Below, piece by piece: positions 52,117 to 60,063 of a stretch of DNA of 64,000 nucleotides. A model generated the notes under the pieces. The model was given only the letters and a program-made list of their open reading frames with translations. It searched no databases and was not told where the DNA came from. The stretch is from Rhodoferax sediminis (GTDB lineage: Bacteria > Pseudomonadota > Gammaproteobacteria > Burkholderiales > Burkholderiaceae_C), in NCBI RefSeq assembly GCF_006970865.1, contig NZ_CP035503.1, forward strand, positions 3,299,001 to 3,363,000, given 5' to 3'. Positions within the stretch are counted from its first letter, which is position 1; each line of letters opens with the position of its first letter. The translations under genes and the position numbers were made by a program.

Positions 52117-53039
52117 CTGATCTACATTCGGCACTGCAGCGGTACTTGAGTATGCGCAAGGGGTTTGGATTCAAGTATCAGCATCAGACACGAAGGCTCA
52201 CCGACTTCGTCGCCTTCATGGACAAGCACAAGGCCACGACCATCACCACGAAGCTCGCAATGGAGTGGGCGACGCTACCGCCTGGTCGGCATGCGTCCTG
52301 GGCATTGCGGTTGACGGATGTTCGCGGCTTTGCGCGCCATATCGCAAGCTTCGATCCAAAGACGGAAGTGCCTCCGGTCGGCCTCCTGCCAAGCCTGAAG
52401 CGGGCCAAGCCCTACGTCTATACCGATGAAGAGGTCAGCGCGTTGCTGGCAGCCGCCCTGTCCTTGCCGCCAGCAGGTGCACTGCGCCGCTGGACCTACC
52501 ACTGCCTGTTCGGACTGATCGCAGTGACGGGCATGCGTCTGTCCGAGGCGATCGGCCTTGAATGTGACGACGTTGACCTGGACGCCGGTGTGCTGACGAT
52601 TCGATTGACCAAGTTTGGGAAGTCACGGCTCGTACCCCTGCATCCAACGACAAGTACAGCGCTACGAGTTTATGCGCAACGGCGCGACACCCATCTACCA
52701 ACGCACCGCACCCCACACTTCTTCGTTGCGGAGCGCGGTGGACCACTGCTGCATCAGTACGTCCACCGCGTCTTCTGGCGTTTGTCGCGTGAGATCGGTC
52801 TGCGGCGTCCTGGCGATCATGCGGGACCGCGCGTGCACGACTTCCGGCACCGATTCGCTATCTGCACGCTGTTGGGCTGGTATCGCGAAGGCATCGATGT
52901 CGAGAAGCAACTCCCTTCGCTTTCCACCTATCTTGGCCACACCTGCGTGCGCGACACCTATTGGTACCTCTCGGCGTTCCCAGAGTTGATGCAAGAGTCG
53001 GCGCGGCGCCTCGATCAACGGTGGGAGACTCAACCATGA
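52113..53039 (+). CDS. ritB: RIT tyrosine recombinase, second gene (element 2)
   Basis: 308 residues. MTDLHSALQRYLSMRKGFGFKYQHQTRRL matches ritB of element 1 in layout (Y-x-x-x-R-x-x-F-G-F). Catalytic Arg in TGMRLSEAIGLECDDV, H-D-F-R in RVHDFRHRFAI, and GHTCVRDTYWYLS. Overlaps ritC by ATGA at 53036. Confidence 0.92.
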   Translation: MTDLHSALQRYLSMRKGFGFKYQHQTRRLTDFVAFMDKHKATTITTKLAMEWATLPPGRHASWALRLTDVRGFARHIASFDPKTEVPPVGLLPSLKRAKPYVYTDEEVSALLAAALSLPPAGALRRWTYHCLFGLIAVTGMRLSEAIGLECDDVDLDAGVLTIRLTKFGKSRLVPLHPTTSTALRVYAQRRDTHLPTHRTPHFFVAERGGPLLHQYVHRVFWRLSREIGLRRPGDHAGPRVHDFRHRFAICTLLGWYREGIDVEKQLPSLSTYLGHTCVRDTYWYLSAFPELMQESARRLDQRWETQP

Positions 53040-54037
53040 AGCCCGGTTGCAACGTCGCTCCGCTCGTCGAACGCTTTTTTACCGAGCGGCTTGTCCGTCA
53101 GCAAGACGTGAGCGCCCATACGATCGCGTCCTACAGGGATACGTTCAGGTTGCTGTTGAAGTTCGCGATGGCGAAGCTTCGCAAGGCGCCGTCCGCCCTG
53201 ACCCTCGATGAACTGGACGCGCCTTTCATCGGCGCGTTCCTGACCGATCTCGAGATGGAGCGCGGCACCAGCGTCACGACACGCAACCTGCGCCTGACCG
53301 CCGTCCGCTCCTTCTTCCGGTTTGTGTCCTTCGAAGAGCCGGCTCACAGCGCCCTCATCCAGCGCGTGCTCGCGATACCGAGCAAGCGACACGACAAGCG
53401 TCAAGTAGATTTCCTGACGCGTTCCGAGATCGAAGCCGTCCTCGCTGCGCCCGATCGGACGACGTGGCTGGGCCGCCGTGACCACACATTGCTGCTGCTT
53501 GCGACTCAGACGGGCTTGCGCCTCTCCGAGCTGATCGGCTTGAGCAGGCAAGCCATTCATCTCGGCATCGGTGCGCACGTCAGGTGCATGGGCAAAGGCC
53601 GCAAAGAGCGATGTACCCCGCTAACCAGATACGCCCGAATCGCGCTTCAGGCCTGGCTCAATGAGCCTGCCCGGCATGGTGCCAGCGCCTTGTTCCCCAA
53701 CTTGCATGGAGGCCAGCTCAGCCCGGACAGCGTCCAGTCGCTGCTGGCTAAGCATGTGGGCGTCGCCGGCAAAACATGCCCAACGCTGGCATCCAAGCGC
53801 GTGTCACCGCACGTCCTGAGGCACAGCGCCGCGATGGAACTCTTACAGGCGGGCGTCGACAGCTCGGTGATCGCGTTATGGCTCGGTCACGAATCGATCG
53901 AGACTACGCAGACCTACCTTCATGCCCACCTCGCCCTCAAAGAGGCAGCTCTCGAGAAGCTTGAGCCATACAAGCAATGCAAGCGGCTCCGATTCCGCCC
54001 TGACGATCAACTGCTCGCCTTTCTCGAGACGCTGTGA
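53036..54037 (+). CDS. ritC: RIT tyrosine recombinase, third gene (element 2)
   Basis: 333 residues from MKPGCNVAPLVERFFTERLVRQQDVS; the open frame 75 bp upstream is discarded in favour of the ATGA overlap. Catalytic Arg in QTGLRLSELIGLS, H-V-L-R in SPHVLRHSAAMELLQAGVD, ALWLGHESIETTQTYLH with His and Tyr. Closest in sequence to ritC of element 1 (shared AMxLLQAGVD, VIALWLGHES). Confidence 0.92.
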   Translation: MKPGCNVAPLVERFFTERLVRQQDVSAHTIASYRDTFRLLLKFAMAKLRKAPSALTLDELDAPFIGAFLTDLEMERGTSVTTRNLRLTAVRSFFRFVSFEEPAHSALIQRVLAIPSKRHDKRQVDFLTRSEIEAVLAAPDRTTWLGRRDHTLLLLATQTGLRLSELIGLSRQAIHLGIGAHVRCMGKGRKERCTPLTRYARIALQAWLNEPARHGASALFPNLHGGQLSPDSVQSLLAKHVGVAGKTCPTLASKRVSPHVLRHSAAMELLQAGVDSSVIALWLGHESIETTQTYLHAHLALKEAALEKLEPYKQCKRLRFRPDDQLLAFLETL

Positions 54038-54045
54038 GCGGTCAG

Positions 54046-54130
54046 ACTATGCCGAACCGGTCACGCGCCGACTACGACAAATCCGGGGAGAAGCGAGCCC
54101 GCTCGGCATAGTTCAGCGGTCGGCATAATC
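54046..54130 (-). repeat. RIT 2 terminal inverted repeat, ritC side, 85 bp
   Basis: Exact reverse complement of 50752-50836. It abuts GGCC of tnpC; with its own last C this makes CGGCC, the same pentamer that abuts the ritC end of RIT 1. Confidence 0.95.
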
Positions 54131-54293
54131 GGCCAAACTCAACGGGCACGATCCTTGGGCCTACCTCAAGGACGTGTTCGAGCGCCTGCCCACGCTCAAG
54201 GAGCGCGACCTCGCGCAACTGCTGCCGCACAACTGGCGGCCGGCCAAGGACACCGCCACGCCCACCACGGCGCCGGCCGCCCTCGCCGCGTAG
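54129..54293 (+). pseudogene. tnpC: TnpC piece 3 of 3 (C-terminus)
   Basis: Reads AKLNGHDPWAYLKDVFERLP, then TLKERDLAQLLPHNWRPA and a natural TAG at 54291. This is the standard IS66 C-terminal domain (L-N-G-x-D-P-x-x-Y-L-x-D-V...L-L-P-W/H-N-W). It completes the transposase once the three insertions are removed. Confidence 0.92.
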
Positions 54294-54333
54294 AACCACC
54301 TTCACCACGCCGTCATCGACGGCGCAAGGGTGT

Positions 54334-54351
54334 GGTTCGCGGAACGCATAC
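54334..54351 (-). repeat. Right terminal inverted repeat of the IS66-family element
   Basis: Reverse complement GTATGCGTTCCGCGAACC of the left end, followed by the 8-bp duplication AGTACATG at 54352-54359. Confidence 0.92.
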
Positions 54352-54731
54352 AGTACATGACCGTCTGGAGCAGGCCGTTCTTCATCGCACGAGTGCGAGA
54401 GATCGGCGCACCCATGTAGAGTGATTCGAGCGTCGCGAGTGCCTCGAAGTTTTTTTTCCAGGACATCGCACACTCGCAGCATGAGCGCACATCGCTGATG
54501 CTGCGTGCAGCGACTCCACGGACCCTCGAAGGCACGGCGGGCGGCGGCCACCGCGGCGTCCACATCCTCCCTGTGGCCACGCGCAAGCGTAGCGAGCACC
54601 CGTCCGGTCGCGGGGTTAAAGGTCTAAATGCTCTCGCCGGCAACGGCTGGCTGCCACTTGCCATCGATGAAATGCATTTTGTCCGGATTGGACAGGAACG
54701 GCGACTGGGCGGCCGGCGTTGAATAGGTCAT
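54352..54731 (-). pseudogene. Aldehyde dehydrogenase, N-terminal piece (3 of 3)
   Basis: Reads MTYSTPAAQSPFLSNPDKMHFIDGKW, a TAG stop after GES-I, TFNPATGRVLATLARGHRE, DVDAAVAAARRAFEGPW, a one-base shift in an A8 run (about 54450-54457), then FEALATLESLYMGAPISR and LLQTVMY at the IS66 duplication. The rest of the gene is 12 kb away at 42.4 kb. It starts 3 bp after the alpha/beta hydrolase stop. At least one nonsense codon and one frameshift add to the two insertions. Confidence 0.92.
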
Positions 54732-54734
54732 CTC

Positions 54735-55613
54735 TTACTCCTCGAAGGATTCACGGATCTGTCGACAACCCGCTGTCACCAGGCGCTGGTCCCGCTGGAC
54801 CACGTCGAGCAGGAAGTCACGGGTATCGCGTGCGTACTTGTCGGGCTCCAAGTAGCAGTCGATGTGCTTGGCGCCCGGGTATTGGATCTGGCGGGAGTTG
54901 GGAATGGCGTCGAGAATTGCTTGTTGTTCTGCCGGATCCGTATGCTCACTGATGCCGGGTGACAGCACCAGCGTGGGGGCCTGAACACGGGCCAACATCG
55001 GTTCCGCGTTGATCGTCGGTGCGAAGCGAGCCATTGCCTGTCCCACGTGCACCGGAGTGCGGTCGCACTCGTCGGCGAACCAGTTGTCTTTGGCAGAGTT
55101 GCCGGTTAGCTCGTTGGTGATCGCGCGAGACTTCAGCCACCACTCCTTCATGCCCACTGCCTGGAGCGCTTCCGCCCAAGAGGGATAGCCGAGGGAAACC
55201 ACCTTCCCGGTTTTCTCGGGGCGGGCGCGGACAATGGCGGAGACAAGAGTCAGGCTCTTGACGCGATCGGGATGGGTGGCAGCCAGCGCGATCCCGAGAA
55301 TGCTCCCGAGCGACTCGCCCACGTAGTGAACCCGCTCGATGTTCAACGCATCCAGCATGCCGATGAAATCGGCCATCAATCCATCAAGCGCGAAGCGGAT
55401 GCCCGGCCCAGGGTCGGCGCTCTGGCCGAACCGGCGCAGATCCATACGAATCACGCGGAAGTCACGCGACAGATGGGGTACCCATCCGTAGTACATGTTT
55501 CCACTCCGGCCGAAGCCGTGCTGCAGCATCACCGTGTCATGCGGTTGCCATGGGTCGGCAAAGTCGTCGTCACGATAGAAGAGGTCGGCATCGCCGACGC
55601 GCAGAAGAGGCAT
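54735..55613 (-). CDS. Alpha/beta hydrolase
   Basis: 292 residues from MPLLRVGDADLFYRDDDF, chosen for the AAGGAA site upstream. Alpha/beta hydrolase fold: oxyanion-region LQHGFGRSGNMYYGW, nucleophile Ser in HYVGESLGSILGIAL, acid Asp in the HTDPAEQQAIL region, His in YPGAKHIDCYLEPD. It opens what was once a hydrolase-aldehyde dehydrogenase-GMC oxidoreductase operon (GMC now at 38728-40431). A similar hydrolase/aldehyde dehydrogenase pair lies at 61660-63966. Confidence 0.87.
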   Translation of the reverse strand: MPLLRVGDADLFYRDDDFADPWQPHDTVMLQHGFGRSGNMYYGWVPHLSRDFRVIRMDLRRFGQSADPGPGIRFALDGLMADFIGMLDALNIERVHYVGESLGSILGIALAATHPDRVKSLTLVSAIVRARPEKTGKVVSLGYPSWAEALQAVGMKEWWLKSRAITNELTGNSAKDNWFADECDRTPVHVGQAMARFAPTINAEPMLARVQAPTLVLSPGISEHTDPAEQQAILDAIPNSRQIQYPGAKHIDCYLEPDKYARDTRDFLLDVVQRDQRLVTAGCRQIRESFEE

Positions 55614-56037
55614 ACGTAATTCCTTTTCGGCTTTCAGGTTGGGTTGTGGTCTAGTCCATCGCTTACGCCGATGGTACCGATGATTGCGAGTGCAGCAGGA
55701 ACCAGGCCACAAGCCAGTGATTGGGTCCGGATCAAAAACGGCAGTTCTCGAAATCGCCGAGGTTCACGAGTCCGACGCCAGACCAGGCTGCCCCGGCCAG
55801 CGGCCGAGAGACCATTCATTCACGCCCGATAGCCCGATCAGGTGTCACCTAGGCGTGACGAATATTTGTCCGGTGCACACTGCGCCGTCCTCCGCGAAGA
55901 CAGGCCAGACGCCACGCAATTTGAGCCTGGGAAATTCGGTCTCTGACACATGACACAGGTCTTGCACCCAGTACCGGAAGAGACGCGACGATTGCGTAAC
56001 CAAGGCGTTCGGCCTTGGCGCAACACCATGAGACCAC
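55614..56037. other. Intergenic region without recognisable gene
   Basis: About 420 bp upstream of the alpha/beta hydrolase (minus) and the dehydrogenase fragment (plus). It should contain the hydrolase promoter. A small hairpin CCAAGGC-GTTCG-GCCTTGG lies at 56000-56018. No conserved protein segment was found in any frame. Confidence 0.5.
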
Positions 56038-56245
56038 ATGAGTGATGTGCCCAGAGACAAGACCGTCGGATTCATCGGACTCGGACCCATGGGCGGCCTC
56101 ATGGCCGAAAACATCGTCAAGAAGGGGGACCCGCTGGTGGCCTACGACATCGACAAGCGAAAGGTTGAACGTTTCGTTACCTAGGCGCCGAAGCCGCCAC
56201 CGGTCCTGCGGATGTCGCGCGCCGCTGCCGCGTAGTAATATCAAG
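56038..56245 (+). pseudogene. N-terminal fragment of an HIBADH-like dehydrogenase
   Basis: MSDVPRDKTVGFIGLGPMGG, then LMAENIVKKGDPLVAYDIDKRKVERFVT and a stop; the next frame continues LGAEAATGPADVARRCR, as in the paralog at 23641 (ELGAQAATGPADAARQA). About 70 of 300 codons remain. It opposes the intact paralog at 56432 head-on. Confidence 0.85.
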
Positions 56246-56431
56246 CGGGTGTGGCGCGCCGCATCGATCCGGCCATTCCTCGCCGCAGCTTGCTGTTGAA
56301 GTTCCATGCATTCGATTTGGGTCAGTTTCGTCACAACCTCCAGAGCCGCAACGATACTTCCCTTTTTAAATGTTACAACGCAGTAGGCCAAGAAGGGCAT
56401 GGCACCACATCGTCAGATCGGTGGCCAGCTC
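56246..56431. other. Short non-coding stretch
   Basis: Lower-GC sequence between the dehydrogenase fragment and the convergent intact paralog. Nothing recognisable in any frame; probably debris from the deleted part of the fragment. Confidence 0.4.
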
Positions 56432-57340
56432 TTAGTCACCGTCGCCCAGCGTGATGTGGGCGAATTGCTCGTAGACCTTGACGATTGCTGCTCCGTCCTC
56501 GCTGCCGAGCCCTGCTCCTCGCCCCAGTTCGCAGACCTGTTGAGCGATATTGGCCATGAACATCGGCACCTGCAACGATTTACCCAACTGGGTCTGCAAC
56601 TCCATGTCCTTGAAGGTGCTGTCGAGGCGACTGCCGACGAAATCGCGCGAGAGCATGCGGCTGCCGGCGGACTGGAACGCGATGCTGTTGCCGGTGGCCT
56701 TGCTGATCACTGCGAACAGCTGCTTCGGTTCGATTCCCGCCTTGGCGCCCACGACCAGCGCCTCTGCGATGGTGATCCGGGCGACCTGAAAGATCATATT
56801 GTTAATCAGCTTCATTGCAGCGCCCTGGCCGATGCCACCGATGTGCGTGATCTCTGCCGTCATATCCTTCAAGATGGATCGGGCCCGCTCGAGCGCCGCC
56901 GCGTCGCCGCCGACAAATGCCTTGAGCGTGCCTTCCTTCGCCCCTTTGTCCATGCCGCTGACCGGAGCGTCGATGAGCGCGACGCCCTTCGCAGCAAGCA
57001 GCTCATGCATCCGCTTCAGCGCCATTGGGTCGATGGTGCTCATGCTGATCACGAGGTCGCCGGACTGCGCCGTCTGGATGAAGCCCGCCGGGCCGACGAT
57101 CACCTCCTCGGCCTGGGCGGTCGTATCGACCATGGAGATCATCCTGCTCGCGCGGCGCGCGACGTCCGCCGGTCCGGCGCCCGCCTGCGCACCGAGGCTG
57201 ACGGTTTGGTCAACCTTCGTTTTATCGATGTCATAGACCACCAGCAAGTGGCCGGCCTTGAGGAGGTTGGCGGCCATCGGGCTGCCCATGGATCCGAGTC
57301 CGACGAATCCGACGGTTTTTTCTCTGGGTTGACTATTCAT
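56432..57340 (-). CDS. NAD(P)-dependent oxidoreductase, 3-hydroxyisobutyrate dehydrogenase-like
   Basis: 302 residues from MNSQPREKTVGFVGLGSMGS, preceded by TTGGAG. Cofactor motif GLGSMG, substrate-site DAPVSGMDKGAKEG, catalytic Lys in AMKLINNMIFQVAR. Very similar to the gene at 23641 throughout, including STFKDMELQTQLGKSLQVPMF versus ITFKDVELQTQLAKSLGMPMF. Followed 36 bp upstream on the same strand by the frameshifted amidohydrolase gene, a likely operon partner. Confidence 0.9.
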   Translation of the reverse strand: MNSQPREKTVGFVGLGSMGSPMAANLLKAGHLLVVYDIDKTKVDQTVSLGAQAGAGPADVARRASRMISMVDTTAQAEEVIVGPAGFIQTAQSGDLVISMSTIDPMALKRMHELLAAKGVALIDAPVSGMDKGAKEGTLKAFVGGDAAALERARSILKDMTAEITHIGGIGQGAAMKLINNMIFQVARITIAEALVVGAKAGIEPKQLFAVISKATGNSIAFQSAGSRMLSRDFVGSRLDSTFKDMELQTQLGKSLQVPMFMANIAQQVCELGRGAGLGSEDGAAIVKVYEQFAHITLGDGD

Positions 57341-57376
57341 TGTTATCTCCAAGTGTTTGCATTAAATTATTTCTCA

Positions 57377-58422
57377 TCAGTCCATGCGGTACACGCGCCG
57401 GGCGGTGCTGCCGAAGATCATCCTCTTCTCGTCGGCGGAGCAGTCCGCGGTAATGCGCTTGAACATGTTCCAGACGATGCCGTAGGGAACCCCGGGCTTG
57501 TCCACAGGGAAGTGGCCCGCGGCCATGCAGCGGTTGGCGCCGAAAAGCTCGATGCAGGGTTCGATGTACGGTCGCCTCGGGTCGGCCAGTTGTTGCGACG
57601 TAGGAGGCCTTTCGGCCCCGGTGAATTCGGAATTGGCCAAATACATCATCAGGCCGCCAAGTTTGACCGAGACGTTGGGACACTTCACCAGTTCCTTCAT
57701 GCCAGCCAGGTGGCATGGACCTGCGCCTCCTTGCCCGCATAGCCGGCCTGTTCCATTGGGCTGCCGGTGTGGATCAGGACAATGTTCGCGCCCGGATGCG
57801 CCCGCGCGAGCGAGACCACGTCGGGAATCTGCGTGTGGAAGACACTGGCGTCGAAAGTCAGGCCCATGGCTGCGAGCACGTCGAGTCCCTTGCCGAACTC
57901 CGGCTCCAGGTAGAACCCGGCACGCCCCGGGCCGATGGCGCCGCGAACGGCCGGGTCCGAATCCCATTTGCCGGCTTGCCGTATCCCGGCCAGGCGTCCA
58001 TTCGCGGCCTCCTTGTGCGCCTCGCGCGTCTCGCGCGTTCGATCGCCGAGCGTGAGGTCCGCAAAAGCCACGATGGAGGCAGCCACGCGCGCGGCCGTGT
58101 ACTCGCCGCTGGCAGCCATTGCGGCGATCCCCACCAGGAACGTCGTCTCCCCGACACACTTCAGGTGGTCGGGCCAGTACGCGCGATACATCGCTCTGCA
58201 TTCGGCCGCGACAGTCGCCACGACGTTGTGCCCGCACGCCGCGAGATCGTGGGCGTACTCCTCCAGGAGGTACCTGTATTCGCCCCGGTGCAAGGAGTGC
58301 AGGTGCGCGTCGACGATCGGCAACTGCGGCTCCAGCGCCGTCTCGGGCACCGCCTTGGCGAGCCATCCTTCGTCAGGCTCGTGCGACTGCCCGAAGATCC
58401 GTTTGGTCGTGGGTTTGGTCAT
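57377..58422 (-). pseudogene. Amidohydrolase-2 family hydrolase, copy 3, frameshifted and altered
   Basis: Start MTKPTTKRIFGQSHEPDEGW with AAGGAA upstream. The first frame has HxH in LPIVDAHLHSLHRGEY and runs to VHATWLA-stop at 57697. A one-base shift near 57705 restores GMKELVKCPNVSVKLGG and the end ARRVYRMD at 57377. The C-terminal block is NRCMAAGHFPVDK where copies 1 and 2 have DRCM(V/F)ESNFP, so a conserved region is also changed. Probably non-functional. Confidence 0.85.
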
Positions 58423-58477
58423 CTGTTCCTTCGTTGGGTTCTGCGGCGCATGCGCGCAGCGGGCTGTACGGGCGAGC

Positions 58478-59287
58478 TCAAGTCTCGTAGCCACCGCCGT
58501 CGACCAGCAGGTCGGTCCCGGTGACGAACGACGAGGCGTCGCTCGCAAGGAACAGCGCCGCCATCGCGATCTCTTCGGTCTGCCCGAAGCGTTTGAGGGG
58601 GATTCTCGACACCAGGGCTTCCCTCTGTAGCGGCGAGAGTTCCTTGAACCGGTAGGCGACCCGATCCGTTTCCACTGTCCCTGGCGAGAGCGTGTTAACC
58701 CGAACGCCCTGGGCAGCATGATCTAGAGCCATCGTTCGGCCCAGTTGCAGCAGTGCGGCCTTCGTCGAGGTGTACGACACCCGGCCGGCGCGGCCGATCC
58801 GGCCGAGGATGGAGGAGGTATGGATGACCGAGCCACCGCCGACTTTGATCATGCTGGGGAGCACGGCACGCGACATCAGGTAGGCGCCGGTCAGGTTGAC
58901 GCGATGCACCCTTTCCCATTCCTGGAGATCGATGTCGAGAACGGTGCCGCTGCGGTCCATCACGGCGGCTACGTTCACCAGGACCGTGGGCCGGCCCAGA
59001 TCGGCGACAACGCGGGCTACCGCCGACAGCGTGTCCAGCTCCGAGCCGACGTCGCAGGCGACCCCGATCGCCCGACCTCCGCCGGCTTCGATGTCGGCCG
59101 CGGTCGAGCGAGCGCGATCGGCATCCACATCCAGGCACGCGACCACGGCTCCGACGTTTGCGAAGACGCGCGCAATGGCGCCGCCGATCCCTCCGCCGGC
59201 GCCCGTCACGATGGCCACGCGCGAATCGAGACGGAACATCGTCTCATTGAACTTCCTTGTGGCTCCGCCGCCCGCCTGCTGCTGCAT
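58478..59287 (-). CDS. Short-chain dehydrogenase/reductase
   Basis: 269 residues from MQQQAGGGATRKFNETMFRL, with AAAAGGGATG upstream. TGAGGGIG cofactor motif (near residue 28), N-V-A-A in place of NAG, Ser in SVIHTSSILGRIG, Tyr-Lys in VSYTSTKAAL, and LSPGTVETDRV. Classical SDR with a conventional C-terminal SDASSFVTGTDLLVDGG. Likely oxidises an alcohol intermediate of the neighbouring pathway. Confidence 0.9.
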   Translation of the reverse strand: MQQQAGGGATRKFNETMFRLDSRVAIVTGAGGGIGGAIARVFANVGAVVACLDVDADRARSTAADIEAGGGRAIGVACDVGSELDTLSAVARVVADLGRPTVLVNVAAVMDRSGTVLDIDLQEWERVHRVNLTGAYLMSRAVLPSMIKVGGGSVIHTSSILGRIGRAGRVSYTSTKAALLQLGRTMALDHAAQGVRVNTLSPGTVETDRVAYRFKELSPLQREALVSRIPLKRFGQTEEIAMAALFLASDASSFVTGTDLLVDGGGYET

Positions 59288-59640
59288 GTCGCATCCCTTT
59301 TCAGCTGCATCCCCAATGGATGCGGGCATGCCACGCAAGGCCGATGCCAACGCCGAACTGCTCCTCGGGGAACGTCATCCGCGAGGGAGGGACACAGCAT
59401 CACGGTTCCGACGATCGGCAAGGCGCGCTGCCGACGGACATGCATCCCTGCGCTACAGGCAGTGTCTGCGTCGCGGACACATGAATCCCGCACACGGCAC
59501 GCGGACGGCAGTTCGCAATGCCTGTCATCAATCCCCCCGCACGGAGAAGGCGCTGTCGTCAGGAGGGGCATGGATATTGCTTGAACCTGTCCTACAAGGT
59601 AGGAAACCTCGTGTCACCATCACGCAAGGAGGAAGGGACG
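59288..59640. other. Divergent intergenic region between SDR and ABM genes
   Basis: About 350 bp without a gene; promoters for both directions are expected here. A strong AGGAGGA site lies just before the ABM gene. The dyad TCCTAC-AAG-GTAGGA is at 59590-59604. Nothing else recognised. Confidence 0.5.
59590..59604. promoter_or_regulatory. Candidate operator TCCTAC-AAG-GTAGGA
   Basis: Perfect 6-bp inverted repeat with 3-nt spacer, 37 bp upstream of the ABM gene. Its position fits repression or activation of that gene. Confidence 0.35.
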
Positions 59641-59937
59641 ATGCTGGAAGTTGCCGAATTCCGGATCCGGCCCGGCGAGCAGGCAGCCTTCGAGGAGGCG
59701 ATAGAGCGGGCGCTGCGGACCATCACCGCCAAGGCCGCGGGGATGAAGGGCTACAGGTTCCTCAAGGGCTTCGAGTCGGCCGAGCGTTACATCCTGCAGG
59801 TCACATGGGAGAAGCTGGAAGACCATATGGTCACTTACCGGCAAAGCCCGGAGAGAGACCAGTGGCGCGCAATCGTCAGCCCGTTCTACGCGCAGCCCCC
59901 TCTGATGGAGCATCTCACACTGCTGGCGCAGTCCTGA
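59641..59937 (+). CDS. ABM-domain protein, copy 2
   Basis: 98 residues from MLEVAEFRIRPGEQAAFEEAIERAL, preceded by CAAGGAGGAAGGGACG. Ferredoxin-like ABM fold, paralog of 37585. Ends at the conserved FYAQPPLMEHLTLLAQS (copy 1: FYAHPPAMEHFTVVAQS). It lies just upstream of a LysR gene on the same strand. Function unknown. Confidence 0.85.
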   Translation: MLEVAEFRIRPGEQAAFEEAIERALRTITAKAAGMKGYRFLKGFESAERYILQVTWEKLEDHMVTYRQSPERDQWRAIVSPFYAQPPLMEHLTLLAQS

Positions 59938-60063
59938 TCCCCGGTCTGAGGTCCATCGGCCCTGGCCCCAGGCAGCGCCGAGTCCCTTCGATCGATGAAG
60001 TCGCGAGGGCATTCTGAACACTAAGACGGGGCGCTCCTGGAGCGGAGACTACTGAGGTTGCAC

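Larger units (their letters stand above)
50728..54128 (+). mobile_element. Recombinase-in-trio (RIT) element 2
   Basis: Plus-strand ritA-ritB-ritC with ATGA overlaps, bounded by 85-bp perfect inverted repeats (50752-50836, 54046-54130). tnpC reads GAGTCGGCC on the left and TCGGCCAAACTC on the right, so TCGGCC (50722-50727, 54129-54134) may be a 6-bp duplication; alternatively only CG is duplicated and the rest belongs to the palindrome. Proteins are homologous to those of RIT 1 but clearly diverged, and the inverted repeats differ. Confidence 0.9.
42376..54351 (+). mobile_element. IS66-family insertion sequence, split by three later insertions
   Basis: Perfect 18-bp terminal inverted repeats GTATGCGTTCCGCGAACC (42376-42393 and complement 54334-54351) are flanked by an 8-bp direct repeat AGTACATG (42368-42375, 54352-54359), the duplication size typical of IS66. 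Removing the three inner elements leaves about 2.5 kb with tnpA, tnpB and tnpC in order, normal for this family. It interrupts the aldehyde dehydrogenase gene. Confidence 0.92.

Noticed and set aside
47187..54128. RIT 1 and RIT 2 as two arms of one inverted duplication
   Set aside because: Their inverted repeats and palindromes are unrelated and the proteins have diverged; each has its own pair of ends.
42376..54351. Composite transposon carrying cargo genes
   Set aside because: There is no cargo: everything inside the IS66 ends is IS66, recombinase genes and their repeats, explained by successive insertions.
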